The notes: generated from the letters alone by a model not told the origin. Positions 1-12,650 are shown, numbered from the stretch's first letter. The stretch is 64,000 nucleotides of DNA from Cucumis sativus (GCF_000004075.3 NC_026656.2:3658001-3722000), one strand, 5' to 3'. A program made the numbers and translations.

Positions 1-1146
1 TTCTTATTGCAGATTTAGATAAACAACCACGAATACAATCTAATGGGATACTCGATCACCTCCCTAAATTTTGTTTCAACGATGATTATGATGGTAACAC
101 TCGTATTTAAGAAAGACTGAATTGTTAGCGCTAACAATTGAGTTAATTAAGCACGCATTGAGGAAATGGTACACGTTAGAACTTTTCGACGTTTAAGTGG
201 TTCTATGCGATTGAGGTGTTACACGAGATGCGAAAGTCTAGGCGAGAGAAGAAGTAAGAAAAGTTCTCATAAATTTCAATATAAATGTTTCTAAAGATAA
301 TTACATAAAAAGCTTGTATGTTTTAAGAGTATGATTTGATTATGATATGATGTTCAAATCATTAGTTACTTACTATCAATCAATGAGCTAACTATTATGT
401 GCACATAATGAGTCAGCAACCATGGAGAGAACACCATTTATATTGTGAGATGAGACAGGACAATGTATAAAAGATGTGTATTGTGCTTCAACTTGAGCAA
501 CAAGAGTGAATATGTATATTCTCGGATGTTGTTGTTACAGTAGTCTAAACGCAGAGTAATGAGACCTAGCTAGCGTAGAGAATGATTTGGGATCCTTGGC
601 AAAAAGAATGTTTGATAACCAATGTGTGTTTATGCAAGATGAAGCATTTGTGCGAAATGATATGTTTATATAAATTGATATATTATATTTATGTTTCATG
701 TTATATTTGATAAAATGATATTTGCAAAAGTTTTGCGAAAAGAATTTCTTAAAACCTCACTAAGTCCGTTGACTTCCACGTTTTAAAGTTTACTTTCCAA
801 AAACCAGCCGTTAAGGCCAAGTGAGGGTTGTTGGAGAGCCGGTTAGGCGAGAAAGCTGTCAAGGCGTTTACCTTTTCAGTTTAAGTGTTTTATTTGCATT
901 GTTGTAAAGTGTGTTGTAGACATTGCTTAAAGCAAAATAAAAAGTTTAAGTTTATGTCCCTTGTGTTGTGTTTTCTTTGTCGCATAGTAAGATTAAAGGA
1001 CTTAAGTTTGAGCTAAGCGATAAAACCAAGTATCAAGAACTCAAGGACTTAAGCTGAACATCTTTTGTGCTTAACGAGTCAGAAATACTCAACTCATGTC
1101 GTGTTTTACGTACCAAGCAAGGACGTACGTTGGATAGGGTGTGACA
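1..1146. repeat. Decayed LTR-retrotransposon (Ty3-like) terminal sequence
   Basis: There is no coding potential. The stretch 745-1146 has the texture of a Ty3/chromovirus LTR: a block reading CCTCACTAAGTCCGTTGACT, a TATA/poly-A-like region around 900-950, and an end in GGGTGTGACA at about 1137-1146. No primer-binding site follows, so this would be the outer end of a 3' LTR or a solo LTR. The 5' boundary is not visible and may lie outside the window. Family assignment is from recollection of LTR style only. Confidence 0.4.
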
Positions 1147-1810
1147 ATGATCATGACGATATTAGATTTTCAAGTAAATGAGTATATATATCAACTATTG
1201 TTGAGTTATGTTTAACTTCGATAACATTAATTATATATCATTATACCATAAATAGTTTTATAAATGTCTAAGGTTACTAATATATTTGAACTTCTAACAG
1301 CTAAACATAATTAAATGAATATGACATTACTATTCGCCAAAAAGCTTATCATCGTTTTCCTGAGCTTCTTCATACCAATATTTGTTGAACTAAAACAATA
1401 ACTTTGCTACTTGGAGTTGTTTCTATCATTATTTTTAAGCCAACCAAAGTTTAAAAGAAGGTGTGTGTAAACAATAATTATTTAGTTGGACTGAGAGATC
1501 AAAACATCGACTCTAAAGTGGTATATGGAAACTCATGTATATCAACTACATTATGTTTAAATTTTGACAACAAAAAAAAAAATGAAACTTATAGCAATAA
1601 ATTCCATAAAGAAAATTTTGAACAATACAAATTCTTGGGAACATATCATATATATTATACATGAGGGCTAAACTTGCAAAAGAAAAAAAACTTTACAAAC
1701 ACTTCAAATTTGAACACTTTGAAAAGAACTTTTGAAGACAAATTTTGGGATGAATATATATAAATCTTTCCACATCATTTGATTTTCTTTGATCATTTTC
1801 CTCTCCACAT
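1147..1810. other. AT-rich intergenic DNA, includes 3' flank of the WAT1-like gene
   Basis: The only open frame is a 67-codon low-complexity one (1461-1664) with no recognisable domain. The last ~100 bases are probably the 3' UTR of the minus-strand transporter. Nothing else is seen. Confidence 0.5.
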
Positions 1811-4324
1811 TTACTTGATGTTTGTGATTTGCAATTCAAAATCATCCTTCTCTTCAATAATATGACTTCCATTATGCTTTTCTATTGTTGGCTTTTCCAT
1901 GTTGTGTTGAGCATCTTCTACTTTCATCTCTTTGGATTTTCCCCATAGCACAGCATAAAGCCCAGTGATTATCAAAACAGAGCCAATAACACTGTTGAAT
2001 CCCAAAAAAACAACAAATAATTAACAACTTTAGAAATTAACACAAAATTCTACCTCTGAAACGTTGAAATGAACACGCTGCTTGATAATAATTTTGTTTC
2101 TAGTTTTCTATTTTCTTCAAAATTTTCAATGGGACGAAGATAAGAAACACTTAAATCCCTAATCAATTTTTTAAAAAAAAAAAAAAAAACAAAAACAAAA
2201 AGGGGGTTTGTTTTTTAAAACATTAGAAAAAGTTGATAAAAAAACATAAAAACTAAAATACAAAAGGAATAACTTTCAAATGGGGTCTACGAACAAGACA
2301 TATTAGAAACTTGAATTTAGACTAAGATTAAATTTTAAACATCAATCTAATAAGCTAAGATATGATAGGTTTTATGTACGTTTTTAAAGAGTAAGATGGT
2401 TAAAATGACCGTTTGGTAACGATAATAATGTTTAGAATTGAAGAAAAATGCATGAGAATACGCACGTTCCAGCGTGGAGTTGTTGATGGAGGAGAGCCCA
2501 ACTGATTATGGCCACAATGATAAGCAATAAAGGGGAGAAAATGGAGACATAGAGAGGGCCTTTCCTTTGTATAGTCCATGAAGTGATACTAAATGTCAAT
2601 GCAGAACACACAACTCCCTGTCAATAAACAACATATAACATATCATATATCCAATAGTTTCTCAAAAGTTTATCGTAATGACAACTAAGTACGGTACATA
2701 CTGCGTAAAGAGCTGCGACGAGTCGGATTGAACTTTTCAAAGACCAAGCAGCAATATTGTGCTCTGAAATCACAGCTATAAGTCCACATTGAAAAAAGGC
2801 CATGAAGCACAACAATGCAGTACTTGTATAGGGAGCTTTGAACTTGACACTCAATCTTGCCTACAAAGTATATATAATAAGTTTCTCAAGTGGATTGAAA
2901 ATTAAATGTAGCAAAATTAGGGTAATGGGTGATTTAAAAAGTAATTACTTACTTGGATGACAAACCATAATGCCCATGAAAAAGAACTCAAAAGCAACAA
3001 AATCGAACCGAGTACGTGCTTTCCTTGACCATTCGTTGGGGTTGTTTCCTTGATCAATCTCTCAACATATGACCAATGAATTCTTGATTCACCTAAGTCG
3101 ATGGTGTGTCCATGGTAGAAAGACAGTAGCATTGCCCCACTTACACACACAATTGTCCCTATTACCTTTGCAAAACCAGATTTGGTCTTGATTCTCACAC
3201 TCTCTTGTCTGCCCAAATAAATTATTGCATATTATATACATTATTTATCAAGCCCTTTCGATGAAAAAAAAAATTAAAAAAACCCTTAATTTTTTCTTAA
3301 AAAACATCCCCTAAATCCAAAGAATAATGATAATTTATAAAGCTATATTACAATTTCTAGTACTACAATCATTTTTCATATTACCTCAATTTCCAATATT
3401 TAATGGAATTATAGTTGGACCCATAAAATACTATTAACATATTTTCTATGATGACGTACGACGTGTCAAATATCGAATAGATATAGTACATGACATTCTA
3501 TATATATTGTAGACTCTTAGATGCAACAAGTGGATTATACGTTACATAAAACTGAACGAAAATGATGCATATAGAAAAATGACCTGAAGAGAACAGCAAG
3601 AATAAAAGTAGCAGCTGGAAGAACATTGGCCATAGCACTTGAAATTGTTGGGTTTGTGTACTTTAACCCAACAAAGAAGAATATCTGATTCCCTGTTGCT
3701 CTGTCGTCCCATAACATTCAGAATGTTTAGGTTAGGTCTGCTCTTTGTTCAATTTCTCAATTATAATTATTTACTTTTTATTTTTTAAAAAACAAAACAT
3801 TTTGAAAACTAAGAAAAAAACCCAAATCGTAATCGAATTAAAATTGTTCAAAACTTACTGATGAAACCTTTTGAGTTTTGACTCACCCTGATAAGGAACA
3901 CACAAAGATTTGAAACAAAACTGCAAAAGTGATCTTTGGCCTTGTTTTCCTGCACCCAGAAAAACTCATAATATATTATAAAAAATAAAAAGATAACACA
4001 AGATTACATGAATCTTTACAAGATGACAAACAAAAAAAAGAAAAAAATCAAACATAAACCAAGAAACTAAAGATTCTTTTATTATTATTATTATTATTAA
4101 AGAAAATGACACCATAACAAAGAAATTAAAGAATCAGGGGTATACCTTTCAGTAAGAAAGGCAAAAGGAGCAATGGCCAAAGTGCCAAAAATCTGTCTAT
4201 AAGTGAGAAGAACAAGAGGGTTCATTCCAGATTGCATAGCAAGCTTAGAGATGATGTTAATACCAGCATAACATATTTGTAATATAATCATCCCTATCAG
4301 TGCTGTAATATCATCCCCTTCCAT
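1811..4324 (-). CDS. WAT1-related (EamA/UMAMIT, MtN21-like) membrane transporter
   Basis: The spliced 368-aa protein uses exons 4324-4146, 3949-3887, 3700-3584, 3208-2953, 2860-2702, 2617-2466 and 1991-1811. All introns are GT-AG and in frame. It belongs to the plant drug/metabolite transporter family (two EamA halves, about ten membrane helices) that includes WALLS ARE THIN1 and the UMAMIT amino-acid exporters; the substrate cannot be read from sequence. Family hallmarks seen are [18 protein letters not shown] in helix 2, [11 protein letters not shown] and [17 protein letters not shown] in the first half, and [18 protein letters not shown] with [12 protein letters not shown] ending the second half. 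The C-terminal tail (~40 aa) is hydrophilic and acidic/His-rich, as expected for a cytosolic tail. Length (368) is typical. The start MEGDDITAL is the only sensible Met before helix 1. The upstream region has TA-rich stretches near 4450 but no clear core promoter. Confidence 0.93.
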
Positions 4325-7237
4325 TATTCTTCTTCTTCTTGTTCTTGAGAGATCTTTTCGAGAGAGAAGATCAGAGATAAGTTGTTAATCCATGCATGGG
4401 GGACACAGAGAGAAGGAGAGAGGAGAGACAGATATATTTTGAACAAGTATATATTATATATATACGTGTGCGTGTGTGAGGTTAATAAGGAGAGAGGAAT
4501 TAGGTACAGTGAGAAGTTATGCAATAATAATGTTGATTTATGTTAGACGTATGAGAGAGAATATTAAAAGTTTTTATTTTGAATTTCAATATTTAAATGG
4601 TAAGCTAACTTGAGTATTAATTGTAATTTAACTAGTTCATTTTAAAGGGTATGGATTAAATGTATGTTCATGTCGAAATTAATAGAGAAAACTACTACGT
4701 CCCAAAATGGCCAATCTTATTCTAGTAGTTTATGTTATTAACTCTAATTCATTTTTTTATGACCATCTTTTTATTCACTGTCATGCATATATGTCTTCAA
4801 ATAAAACATATTTTATAGAGATAAGATTAATAGGGACTAAATTTTATTTGGATACCATAAGGGAAAAATAACATTTAATAAAAATGGAACCTAAAAACTA
4901 TCAAAATTATATATTTTAACTTCAAACGATAAGAGATATAGTTATGAACAAACGTATGTATATGCCAATGTGTACGTATACATCAAAACTATCATGCATT
5001 GTTTTGTTATCAAATACAATTTCGAGATATATATAATTAGAAGGAAGATTTGTTTATTATTTATTTTTTGGCAAGAGTACAATGGAAGTAAAGAAAGACA
5101 CATAGGTCAACATTGTTGGCACAATTTAAGCACTTGCATGGAACAGAAAGTTGCCACTAGGCTACAAAGTTGGTTCTTACGGGCACATTTGGAGAAAAGG
5201 ATAAAATTAGAACTTGAACCCAAAAGAAAAAAGAAAAAGAAACTATTTCCATAATATTACAATGAGAATACTCCTCTTGGGATTTTTCATTTGCCAAACT
5301 TTTTCTTTGTTGTTGGGTTATTGCATACAGCTCATTTGGGGTTCTGCATGGCTGAAGCTTGGGATTAGTGAAAGGTGGTGCAAGTCGATTGGATAAAGGG
5401 AGGAATTGATTAATTAATGTGGGAAAATGATCCATACGTAGCTATAATATAAAGTTTTTATTCTGCATTGGAAATATAATATAATGTTTAGGGAAGAGGA
5501 TAAGTCCCACAAAAATGCAACCATTTATGGCAATGTAATAACAACTCATGAATAATGGGGAAGGTTGGCAAAGATTATTAAGAAACGAAATAGCTCAATT
5601 GCCTACAAATACAGTGAAAAAATAGAAACACAGTATATGGTGTCATCCACCTTACACACCCAAATACTTAAGTCAACCTGAGTTTTTGATTAAATTGATA
5701 GTACAATAGTAGAAGATCTTTAACATACCTCACTTTAATAGTTTAGAGTTTTTTCAAAATATAATAAAACACAAAAATATTTACGCTATATATAGTACAA
5801 GTTTGGAAAATGAAAAAGCCAAACAAATCCACAATGTGAAATAACAAAAATACCACACAATTAGTCCATTACACATGCGCGAAAAAAGCTTTGAATTTAA
5901 ACAATCGTATAATATAGTCTAAAAGATCGTTTAAATATTGGTACACAATCATTTAGATCTTGGTAAACGATCGTTTTGAATCTATTCACTTATTCATATG
6001 GGATAGACGACGATTGATCGTTTAGATATTGGTACATAAAACAATCTTAATACACGATCTTGGTACAAGATTGTGTATTAAGATCATTTAGATCTTAATA
6101 AACGATCGTTTAGATCTATGAGTTATCTAATTCAATTGGGACATATAATGATAATGATCTAACTATGTCTATTTGGTACAGATGACTAATGTATTAAAAT
6201 TTGGTATAATGATTGTGTAGTAAAAGAAGATGCGAGATGACAAACAAGAAAGAAATGATGGAAAATGAGATGAAAAATTGTGAACAAAAAGGAGTAGAAA
6301 TACAAAGAAGAAGAAGAGGAAATAATTTTAAAAAGATAAGCGAAAATTCAATACCCGTCTTGAGAAATGCAAAACCAATAAAGATGATTCTGGCCAACAT
6401 GAACTTTAACTCAAATGTCACATATTTGTACGTGAAGATAGGAGGTTTTGAGTTCAAATCTACCCGTTCACTAACTGTATTACAATACCTTTCAATTGTG
6501 GCTCGGTAAATTTTTATTTTTTTGTTTTACAGTCGTAAATACTTTTGGTTTTATTCGTCCATTAACCAACAATAATTGAATTCTCTTCAATCGGTGAAAT
6601 TGATCAAGCATCCTTTTCTTCAAAGATTCATAACACCATAATCGAAAGCGACAACTAATGTCTCACTCGCTCAACTTTCCATCAACCCCTCATGAATTGT
6701 CCGTAAGAATTTAGACCACTACCATGCCCCCAGCACAAAGCTGTAAAAGGTGTCCTCCATGGATCGGCATGATGCTATTACTATTAGTTTCACTGCAAAG
6801 ATTCTCCATAGTATTATTAGGACTTAGTTCATAGTACCGCTAGGTCGTCCACAGTTCTTGCATAAAGCAACCATGTAGACTAAAATGCTATCAAAATAAT
6901 AAAACATCATCAATGTCAAATTTACCAAATTCCCTTCTAAATTATCATCATTCTCATTCCAAGTAATTCAAAAGAATTTATTTCTAAAATGTTTCCTTTA
7001 ACTTCACAAAGTACAAATTTTTTTTATGATTTTTTGGGCAATAACTAACAAAAATCCAAACCCTGAAGTTAAAAAAACAAAACCCTCCAAGAAAATGCTT
7101 CCCACCGACACTCCATATCTCTACTTTCTCCAAAAGGACAAAACCAAACTCCAAACACAAATAACAAAAATAGAAATAAAAGCATCTAATACCCAACAAA
7201 TTAAAAAAGCTTCAAGAGTTCTTCCGACTCCGCAACA
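4325..7237. other. Intergenic region between divergent WAT1-like and GDSL genes
   Basis: About 2.9 kb of AT-rich DNA holding both genes' promoters. The short open frames at 4970-5435 and 6194-6509 are AT-rich, overlap on both strands and show no domain. The one recognisable structure is a dispersed repeat at 5740-6135, described separately. The 5' UTR of the GDSL gene probably lies within the last 100-200 bases. Confidence 0.6.
5740..6135 (-). repeat. Dispersed repeat, copy A, rich in CGATCGTTTAGAT units
   Basis: The second half carries many variants of a short unit (AACGATCGTTTAGATCTTGGTAC-like, degenerate) in both orientations. The first half, read on the minus strand, matches 8727-8830 on the plus strand, including shared runs such as GTTATTTTTGTTATTTCAC-like and GTAAATATTTTTG(C/T)GTTTTATT. 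With copy B it forms an inverted pair around the first GDSL exon. There is no coding capacity, so it is probably a non-autonomous element or its relic. Confidence 0.6.
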
Positions 7238-10200
7238 ATGGCCGCCATTGTCGATCTCTTCACTCTTCTTCTTCTTCATCTTCTTTTTACTCTCGCTTGT
7301 TCTCACTGCATTGCCCGGCCGCCAGTGATCTTCAACTTCGGGGATTCGAACTCCGACACGGGCGGCCTTGTCGCCGGACTTGGGTTTCCAGTTCTTCTCC
7401 CCAATGGCCGATCCTTCTTCCGGAGATCCACCGGCCGGCTGTCCGACGGACGTCTTCTCATCGACTTTCTCTGTAAGTGGGCCCCTTCTCTTAGAAACTT
7501 TTTTAATTAAAGAAAGTTTATCAATTGGATTATTACGTGGCGTTGGATCTGAGCGTTTATTGTGTTTGATGAAATGGGTTATGAGATCTGAAGTCTTTTG
7601 TGGTGTTGTTGTAATTTATGAGAGTTTTGGGGATGATATTGATGTTATCAAAATTTGAAAATCTGTGTGGGCCCGGCTATGTTTACGACTTGACAGTTGT
7701 ATCGGGTCGGAATCGTGTGCGAGTGCTCATAATATAGATTTCTGTGTTCTCTATTCCACGTGGCACCTCCTCTGTGATCAGCGGGTCCCACCTATCTTCC
7801 CTCCTTTTTTTTATTATTTTGGAGAAACACAAAGAAAATATAAAATAAATGATTTTTTAAAATATATTTTAGTTTTTTAAAGTATATTATGTAAATAGTT
7901 TTAATAGACAACCTAACATTTAAAAGTTTAATTATATTTTATAAATATTTTGATTTATTCTAAAGTAACATTAAAAGTAACATAGAATTTATTCCTCATG
8001 CTTTTGATAAAACTCTCTTAGTTAAAATATCAATTTGTATTAACTTTATTTGTTACAATGTTAATATTATAATTTTGGTTGTTGCTTAAAAGTTAGTCTC
8101 AAAAACTAATTTGTTCTGCTTCTTTCATCTATTAACATTTTTACACATTTCTTTTGCAAAATTACTATTCTTCTTTGATCCATTTGAAATACTATTTATA
8201 TGTTCATATACATACTATTTATGCAATTTAAATTCTAATACAATAATAAAATAATACCATCAATTTTGCATCAACTTTTCTTTACAATTTATTTATTTTT
8301 CCCTTTTTTATTAAAATGTGATTGGAATGAATTTTAGGTTAATTTTCATAAATATAACAAAAAAATTTATGAATCCGTGTAACAAAATGAAAAGTTCCAT
8401 AAGCTTGTCCTTAAATAATGAGGAAGATTTTTAAATATTTACCAATTTCTTTGTTTTCTCTCCTAGAATTTTTTTATTCTTCTTTCATTTTCTATCTACT
8501 TTTTTTCTTCTTGGTACAAGATTTAAATGATATATGTATATGATTTAAAGGATCGTGTATTAATATCTAAACGATCAATTGTCTATCTCACATCAATAGA
8601 GATAGACCAGTATCACTAATATACCATTTAGATTTGATACAATGTCATTTAGATTAGGTACAATGGTACAAGATTGTTTAGATTGGGTACGAGATCGTTT
8701 AAACTTGGTACAAACCATTTTTTCACACTTGTCCAACCAATTAATTGCGGGTTATTTTTGTTATTTCACTTTCTTTTTTTAAAATGATTCTATATCGTGT
8801 AAATATTTTTGCGTTTTATTCTGTTTTTTAATTTTAAAGACTTTCTGGGTTAAAGATACAGTTAAATTTTAGTAATTCTCTAGAGTTAATATTTATTGAT
8901 TCTATTTACTTATTGTGATAATTTGTCAATATGTGATGTCCCCATAGAATAAAAAAAGATAGGGTTTTCCTTTGCTTATTGTCAAATCATTTATTAGAAA
9001 AAAGAATAATTAGCAAAAGGTTGTAAATTGAATAATTTTAATTAGGAACAAACCCCAAAAGAAATCATCACTTCAATCAATCTTAAAATGGAATCTAGAT
9101 ATTTTGAATGGATTAATATAAACTTATCAGTTACACCTAACTCTAAAGCCTCATTTATAATGATTTTGATTAAAGCAAAAAAAAAAAAAAAAAAAAAAAA
9201 AAATTGTAAAAGTAACCTCCCTTTTATTCTTGACATTTGGCTATGATTATTGGAGCATTAACCTAAAAAGAGTAAAAACGAGATAGTTATCCAATGGATA
9301 CTATAACGTGATCATGGAATTTTGTTTGGTTTGGGTTTTGCAGGTGAGAGCTTGAACACAAAGTTGTTAAACCCTTACATGGATTCATTAGCAGGATCAA
9401 ATTTTAAAAATGGAGCAAACTTTGCAATTGTTGGATCTTCCACTCTTCCCAAATATGTTCCTTTCTCTCTCAACATTCAACTCATGCAGTTCCTTCACTT
9501 TAGATCCCGAACGCTCGAACTTCTTAACGCAAATCCCGGTATTCTTATGAATTTTATATCCATAGAGATGTGTTATGTCATTGTTATTTTTTCTCTTTTC
9601 TTTTTGCCCCATTTCTATAGGTAAAGAGCAAAGTTGATTGAGATTTTCTTGTCTCGTTTTAGGTCATGGTAATTTGATTGATGATAGCGGTTTTAGGAAC
9701 GCGTTGTACATGATCGACATCGGCCAAAATGACATTGCTGACTCTTTTTCCAAAAACCTTTCGTACTCCCAAGTGATTAATCTAATTCCATCCATCATTT
9801 CAGAAATCAAGAATGCTGTGAAGGTGAGAGTGGACCTTGTGATTACTAGTACTAGCGCACTTGTATTTGGAAGATTTTTTTTATTTTTCTTAATTATGCC
9901 GTCTTCTATTGAAAAAACTAATGTTTTTCCAGGCATTGTATGAACAAGGTGGAAGGAAATTTTGGATACACAACACAGGACCATTAGGTTGTTTACCTCA
10001 AAAAATCTCATTGTTTCCCATGAAAGGTCTTGATCGACACGGATGCATTTCCAGCTTCAACGCCGTAGCGACATTGTTCAATACAGCGTTAAGAAGTTTA
10101 TGTCAAAACATGAGAGATGAATTGAAAGACACGAGTATTGTTTACGTTGATATTTACGCTATCAAATACGATCTCATTGCCAACTCTTCATTATACGGTA

Positions 10201-10504
10201 AGTTCAAACCCTCACTCCTGATCATAAGTTTACTTATGTACATTAACTCAGATAAACGATCATCTTCGTAGGTTTTTCCAATCCTCTAATGGCGTGTTGT
10301 GGCGCCGGGGGACCTCCATACAATTACAACATTAGAGTGACATGTGGTCAGCCAGGATATGAAGTTTGTAACGAAGATTCAAAGTTCATAAGTTGGGATG
10401 GCATTCATTATAGTGAAGAAGCAAACAAGATTGTGGCTTCAAAAGTACTTTCAACAGCTTATTCAACTCCACCATTGCCTTTTGATTTCTTTTGCCACAA
10501 TTAA
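7238..10504 (+). CDS. GDSL esterase/lipase
   Basis: The spliced 362-aa protein uses exons 7238-7472, 9344-9538, 9663-9823, 9933-10197 and 10272-10504. It is a serine hydrolase of the plant GDSL/SGNH family acting on ester or acyl substrates; the actual substrate is unknown. A hydrophobic signal peptide (residues 1-24, MAAIVDLFTLLLLHLL...) points to secretion. Block I is FGDSNSDTG with the nucleophile Ser37, block II is around GANFAIVGSS, block III is IDIGQND (Asn166), and block V is WDGIHYSEEAN with Asp328 and His331, so the catalytic set is intact. Length and the five-exon structure fit the plant family. Intron 1 (1.87 kb) is unusually large beside the others and contains a dispersed repeat (8505-8830) and a poly-A run. 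The start Met directly precedes the signal peptide. Confidence 0.94.
8505..8830 (+). repeat. Dispersed repeat, copy B, inside GDSL intron 1
   Basis: This is the same family as 5740-6135 in opposite orientation. It shares the TGGTACAAGAT, GATCGTTTAAA and CTAAACGATCAAT motifs in its first half and the conserved ATTTTTGTTATTTCAC and GTAAATATTTTTGCGTTTTAT runs in its second half. It lies wholly within an intron, so it should be spliced out. Confidence 0.6.
9177..9203 (+). repeat. Poly-A tract (about 27 A) in GDSL intron 1
   Basis: An uninterrupted A run of about 27 bases. It may be the tail of a retroposed sequence or simple slippage. The preceding sequence is not recognisable. Confidence 0.8.
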
Positions 10505-11738
10505 TTGATTTCATTTCATATCATTAAGAAACAACCTGTTTTTCTTTTTCATCGGTTGTGTTCATGCGTTGCTTCACTTGAAACAATTTTGGAGGCCAAT
10601 TGTATATTCTTTGCAATTTTTTCTCAAAAATGATGTTGATTTTTTTTCTTCTAAACAACAACTGATTTTCAATGCATAATTTTGGAGAGAAAAAAGCAAA
10701 TGATTGGGAAAAATAACTACATACAAAATAACTAAATACACATGTCAACATGGAAACTACATAGATGAGTAAAGTGCTATCACTATCTTATGTGTGAACA
10801 TCATGCCATTTTCTAACCAACTTCATTTTAGATTAAGTTAATGCTTAAAGAAGTAAATGTTTATATTAGTTTTCATGTTTGATAAGAATTTTGTTTTTAT
10901 TTTTTTAACCCAATTTCTTTACCGTAGTTTTCATTTTTCAAGAAGTAATAAGTAAGGTAGATAAGTTTAGCTTTAGAAAATAGAAATTAGTTTGAAAACA
11001 ACCCAATTTATGGTTACTGATTTTTCAATTGTGACTATAGAGAATTGTATATGAAATATAAAATAATTAACTTTTTTTTTTTTTATAATTTTAGCTTTGC
11101 TTAACTTAAAGATGTATTAATATAATCAAGAAGTTTATAGTTGGAATGCCTAACTCTGATCTGCTACAAACATATATATTTTATATATAGAAAAGAAGAG
11201 CATAAATTCTAGATGGACAATTGATTATCGTTACATACAAGAAAATGTGATAACAAAGATAGGATTGAACTAAAATCAAGGGATGGTTGGAGTTGGTGTA
11301 AACGATTCAACTTGGATTTTAAACACTGCTGAGCTTTAGTAGTTGAATCTTACTTTCTTAATCTACTTCTTCTACTTCTTCCAATTATGATGAGTCAAAT
11401 CCTAAAGCACAAACATACTAACTCGAGCATATGAACTTGAGATTGATTAACCTCACTTTCGGTCCTAAAAAAACGTTGCTTCATTCTCACAAAGAGTACC
11501 TTTGTCTTCAACAACTTTTCCCTTGAAACCACATTAATTAAAATTTGCCATAGAGTACCAAAGAAAGGTTCTTCAAATTCTCAATGGAAACAGAACACAA
11601 GAAACAGAGCAAGCTCAAAAGCATAAACCAAAATGCTAAGAAGATAACAACCAAATTAGAATAAAGGTAAACCAAAAACAACGACCCATTATAAAACAGT
11701 GTTAATAACACACAAAAAAGCAACAAAAAAAAAAAAAA
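10505..11738. other. Convergent 3' flanks of GDSL and NIMIN-like genes
   Basis: AT-rich sequence between two genes transcribed towards each other. The left part should hold the GDSL 3' UTR and the right ~150 bases the NIMIN 3' UTR. No coding sequence or recognisable repeat with clear borders is seen. Confidence 0.5.
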
Positions 11739-12146
11739 TCAAAGAGAGAGATTAAGGTCAAGCCCATTTTTCCCTTTTCCTACCTTATCTTCATCTTCAT
11801 CTTGTTCTTGTTCTTGTTTCTGTTCATTGCTCTGTTTTTCTGTTGAAGATGAAGCAGCTGATAATTGAAGAGGAGTTATGTTGGACTTATTATTGTAATT
11901 ATAACCATCTTCTTCAATGAAATCTTCTGGTTGAAACTTTGGATTCCAAACCCCTTTTGATTTCTCTTCTTCGGTTAATTCTTTTGAATATTTCATTCTG
12001 TCTCTCATGGCCTTTGTGTTTTGAATCAAAGCATAGAACAACTCCATCTTTTTCTCTTCTTCTTCTTCTTCTTCTTCATTTTCTTCCTCTTCTTCTTCTT
12101 CTTTCTCATTATTCTGTAACTTTCTTCTTTTTCTTCCTCCTTCCAT
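11739..12146 (-). CDS. NIMIN-like (NIM1/NPR1-interacting) protein, copy 1
   Basis: Intronless, 135 aa. It resembles the NIMIN-3 type of NPR1-interacting proteins, nuclear regulators that bind NPR1 and dampen salicylate-dependent defence gene activation. Features seen: a basic RKRRK cluster at residues 5-9 (probable nuclear signal); a long Glu-rich stretch (~13-33); the core MELFYALIQNTKAMRDRMKY; FQPEDF with the EDF motif at 74-76 (family NPR1-binding motif); and a C-terminal LDLNLSL at 129-135, an LxLxL EAR-type repression motif. The start at 12146 is chosen because it matches the first Met of copy 2. An in-frame Met 17 codons upstream would add an extension encoded largely by a CT microsatellite. 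The core is about 96% identical to copy 2 at 20818. NIMIN identity is from family motifs recalled, not from a search. Confidence 0.8.
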   Translation of the reverse strand: MEGGRKRRKLQNNEKEEEEEEENEEEEEEEEKKMELFYALIQNTKAMRDRMKYSKELTEEEKSKGVWNPKFQPEDFIEEDGYNYNNKSNITPLQLSAASSSTEKQSNEQKQEQEQDEDEDKVGKGKNGLDLNLSL

Positions 12147-12164
12147 AGCTGGTGGAAATGGATT

Positions 12165-12184
12165 AGAGAGAGAGAGAGAGAGAG
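12165..12184. repeat. GA/CT microsatellite in 5' leader of NIMIN copy 1
   Basis: About ten AG repeats (CT on the coding strand) in the leader, lying between an upstream in-frame ATG (12197) and the conserved start (12146). CT-rich leaders are common in plant genes. Here the repeat would encode alternating Ser-Leu if the upstream ATG were used. Confidence 0.85.
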
Positions 12185-12554
12185 AAAGATGATTCACATA
12201 GAACTGTTGAAGACAGGTTTGTGCAGAGACATGTGGAAAGTTTTACTGAGAGAATTAAAAAGTAATTGGGTTTCTTATGTTATTTTATGTTTTGTATAGC
12301 CTCATCAACTTGGGCTATACTACAAATTTGGATAATGAACAAAACAGAGAGAAAAAGTATAATTTTGTTACCTCTTACTCATAATATCAAAAACAATTTT
12401 GATATGAAAAGTGAATCTACATTTAGATAATTAAGAAATAAATGAGCCATAATATTTTTGGTTACCTCTTAGTATGTCATTGTGTTAATTTGATGGGTTG
12501 AGATTTAAGCTATGAAAAGCCATAGTGGTTTGACCCAAAAATGAAATGATGAGC

Positions 12555-12650
12555 CATTCTCTTTTGCCTTAATTTCAAACAATGCCTTGGCGGCTTGTTT
12601 TTTTAATTTTGATCGGTTGACCCCAATATCTCAAGTCTTCGTGGATCCTA
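12555..12650 (-). promoter_or_regulatory. Conserved upstream block of NIMIN copy 1
   Basis: Read on the minus strand, this block matches 19560-19665 upstream of NIMIN copy 2. Shared pieces include GAGTGTAGGATCCAC, AAGACTTGA, ATCAAAA, GCCGCCA and AAATTAAGG-GCAAAAG. It lies about 410-500 bases upstream of the copy 1 start. GCCGCC is the core of the ethylene-response GCC box, and preservation across the duplicates suggests either recent duplication or a retained promoter element. Confidence 0.6.

Noticed and set aside
6194-6509. Overlapping 87- and 98-codon frames on opposite strands
   Set aside because: AT-driven composition, no domain, next to a repeat; both strands open at once is typical of non-coding AT-rich DNA.
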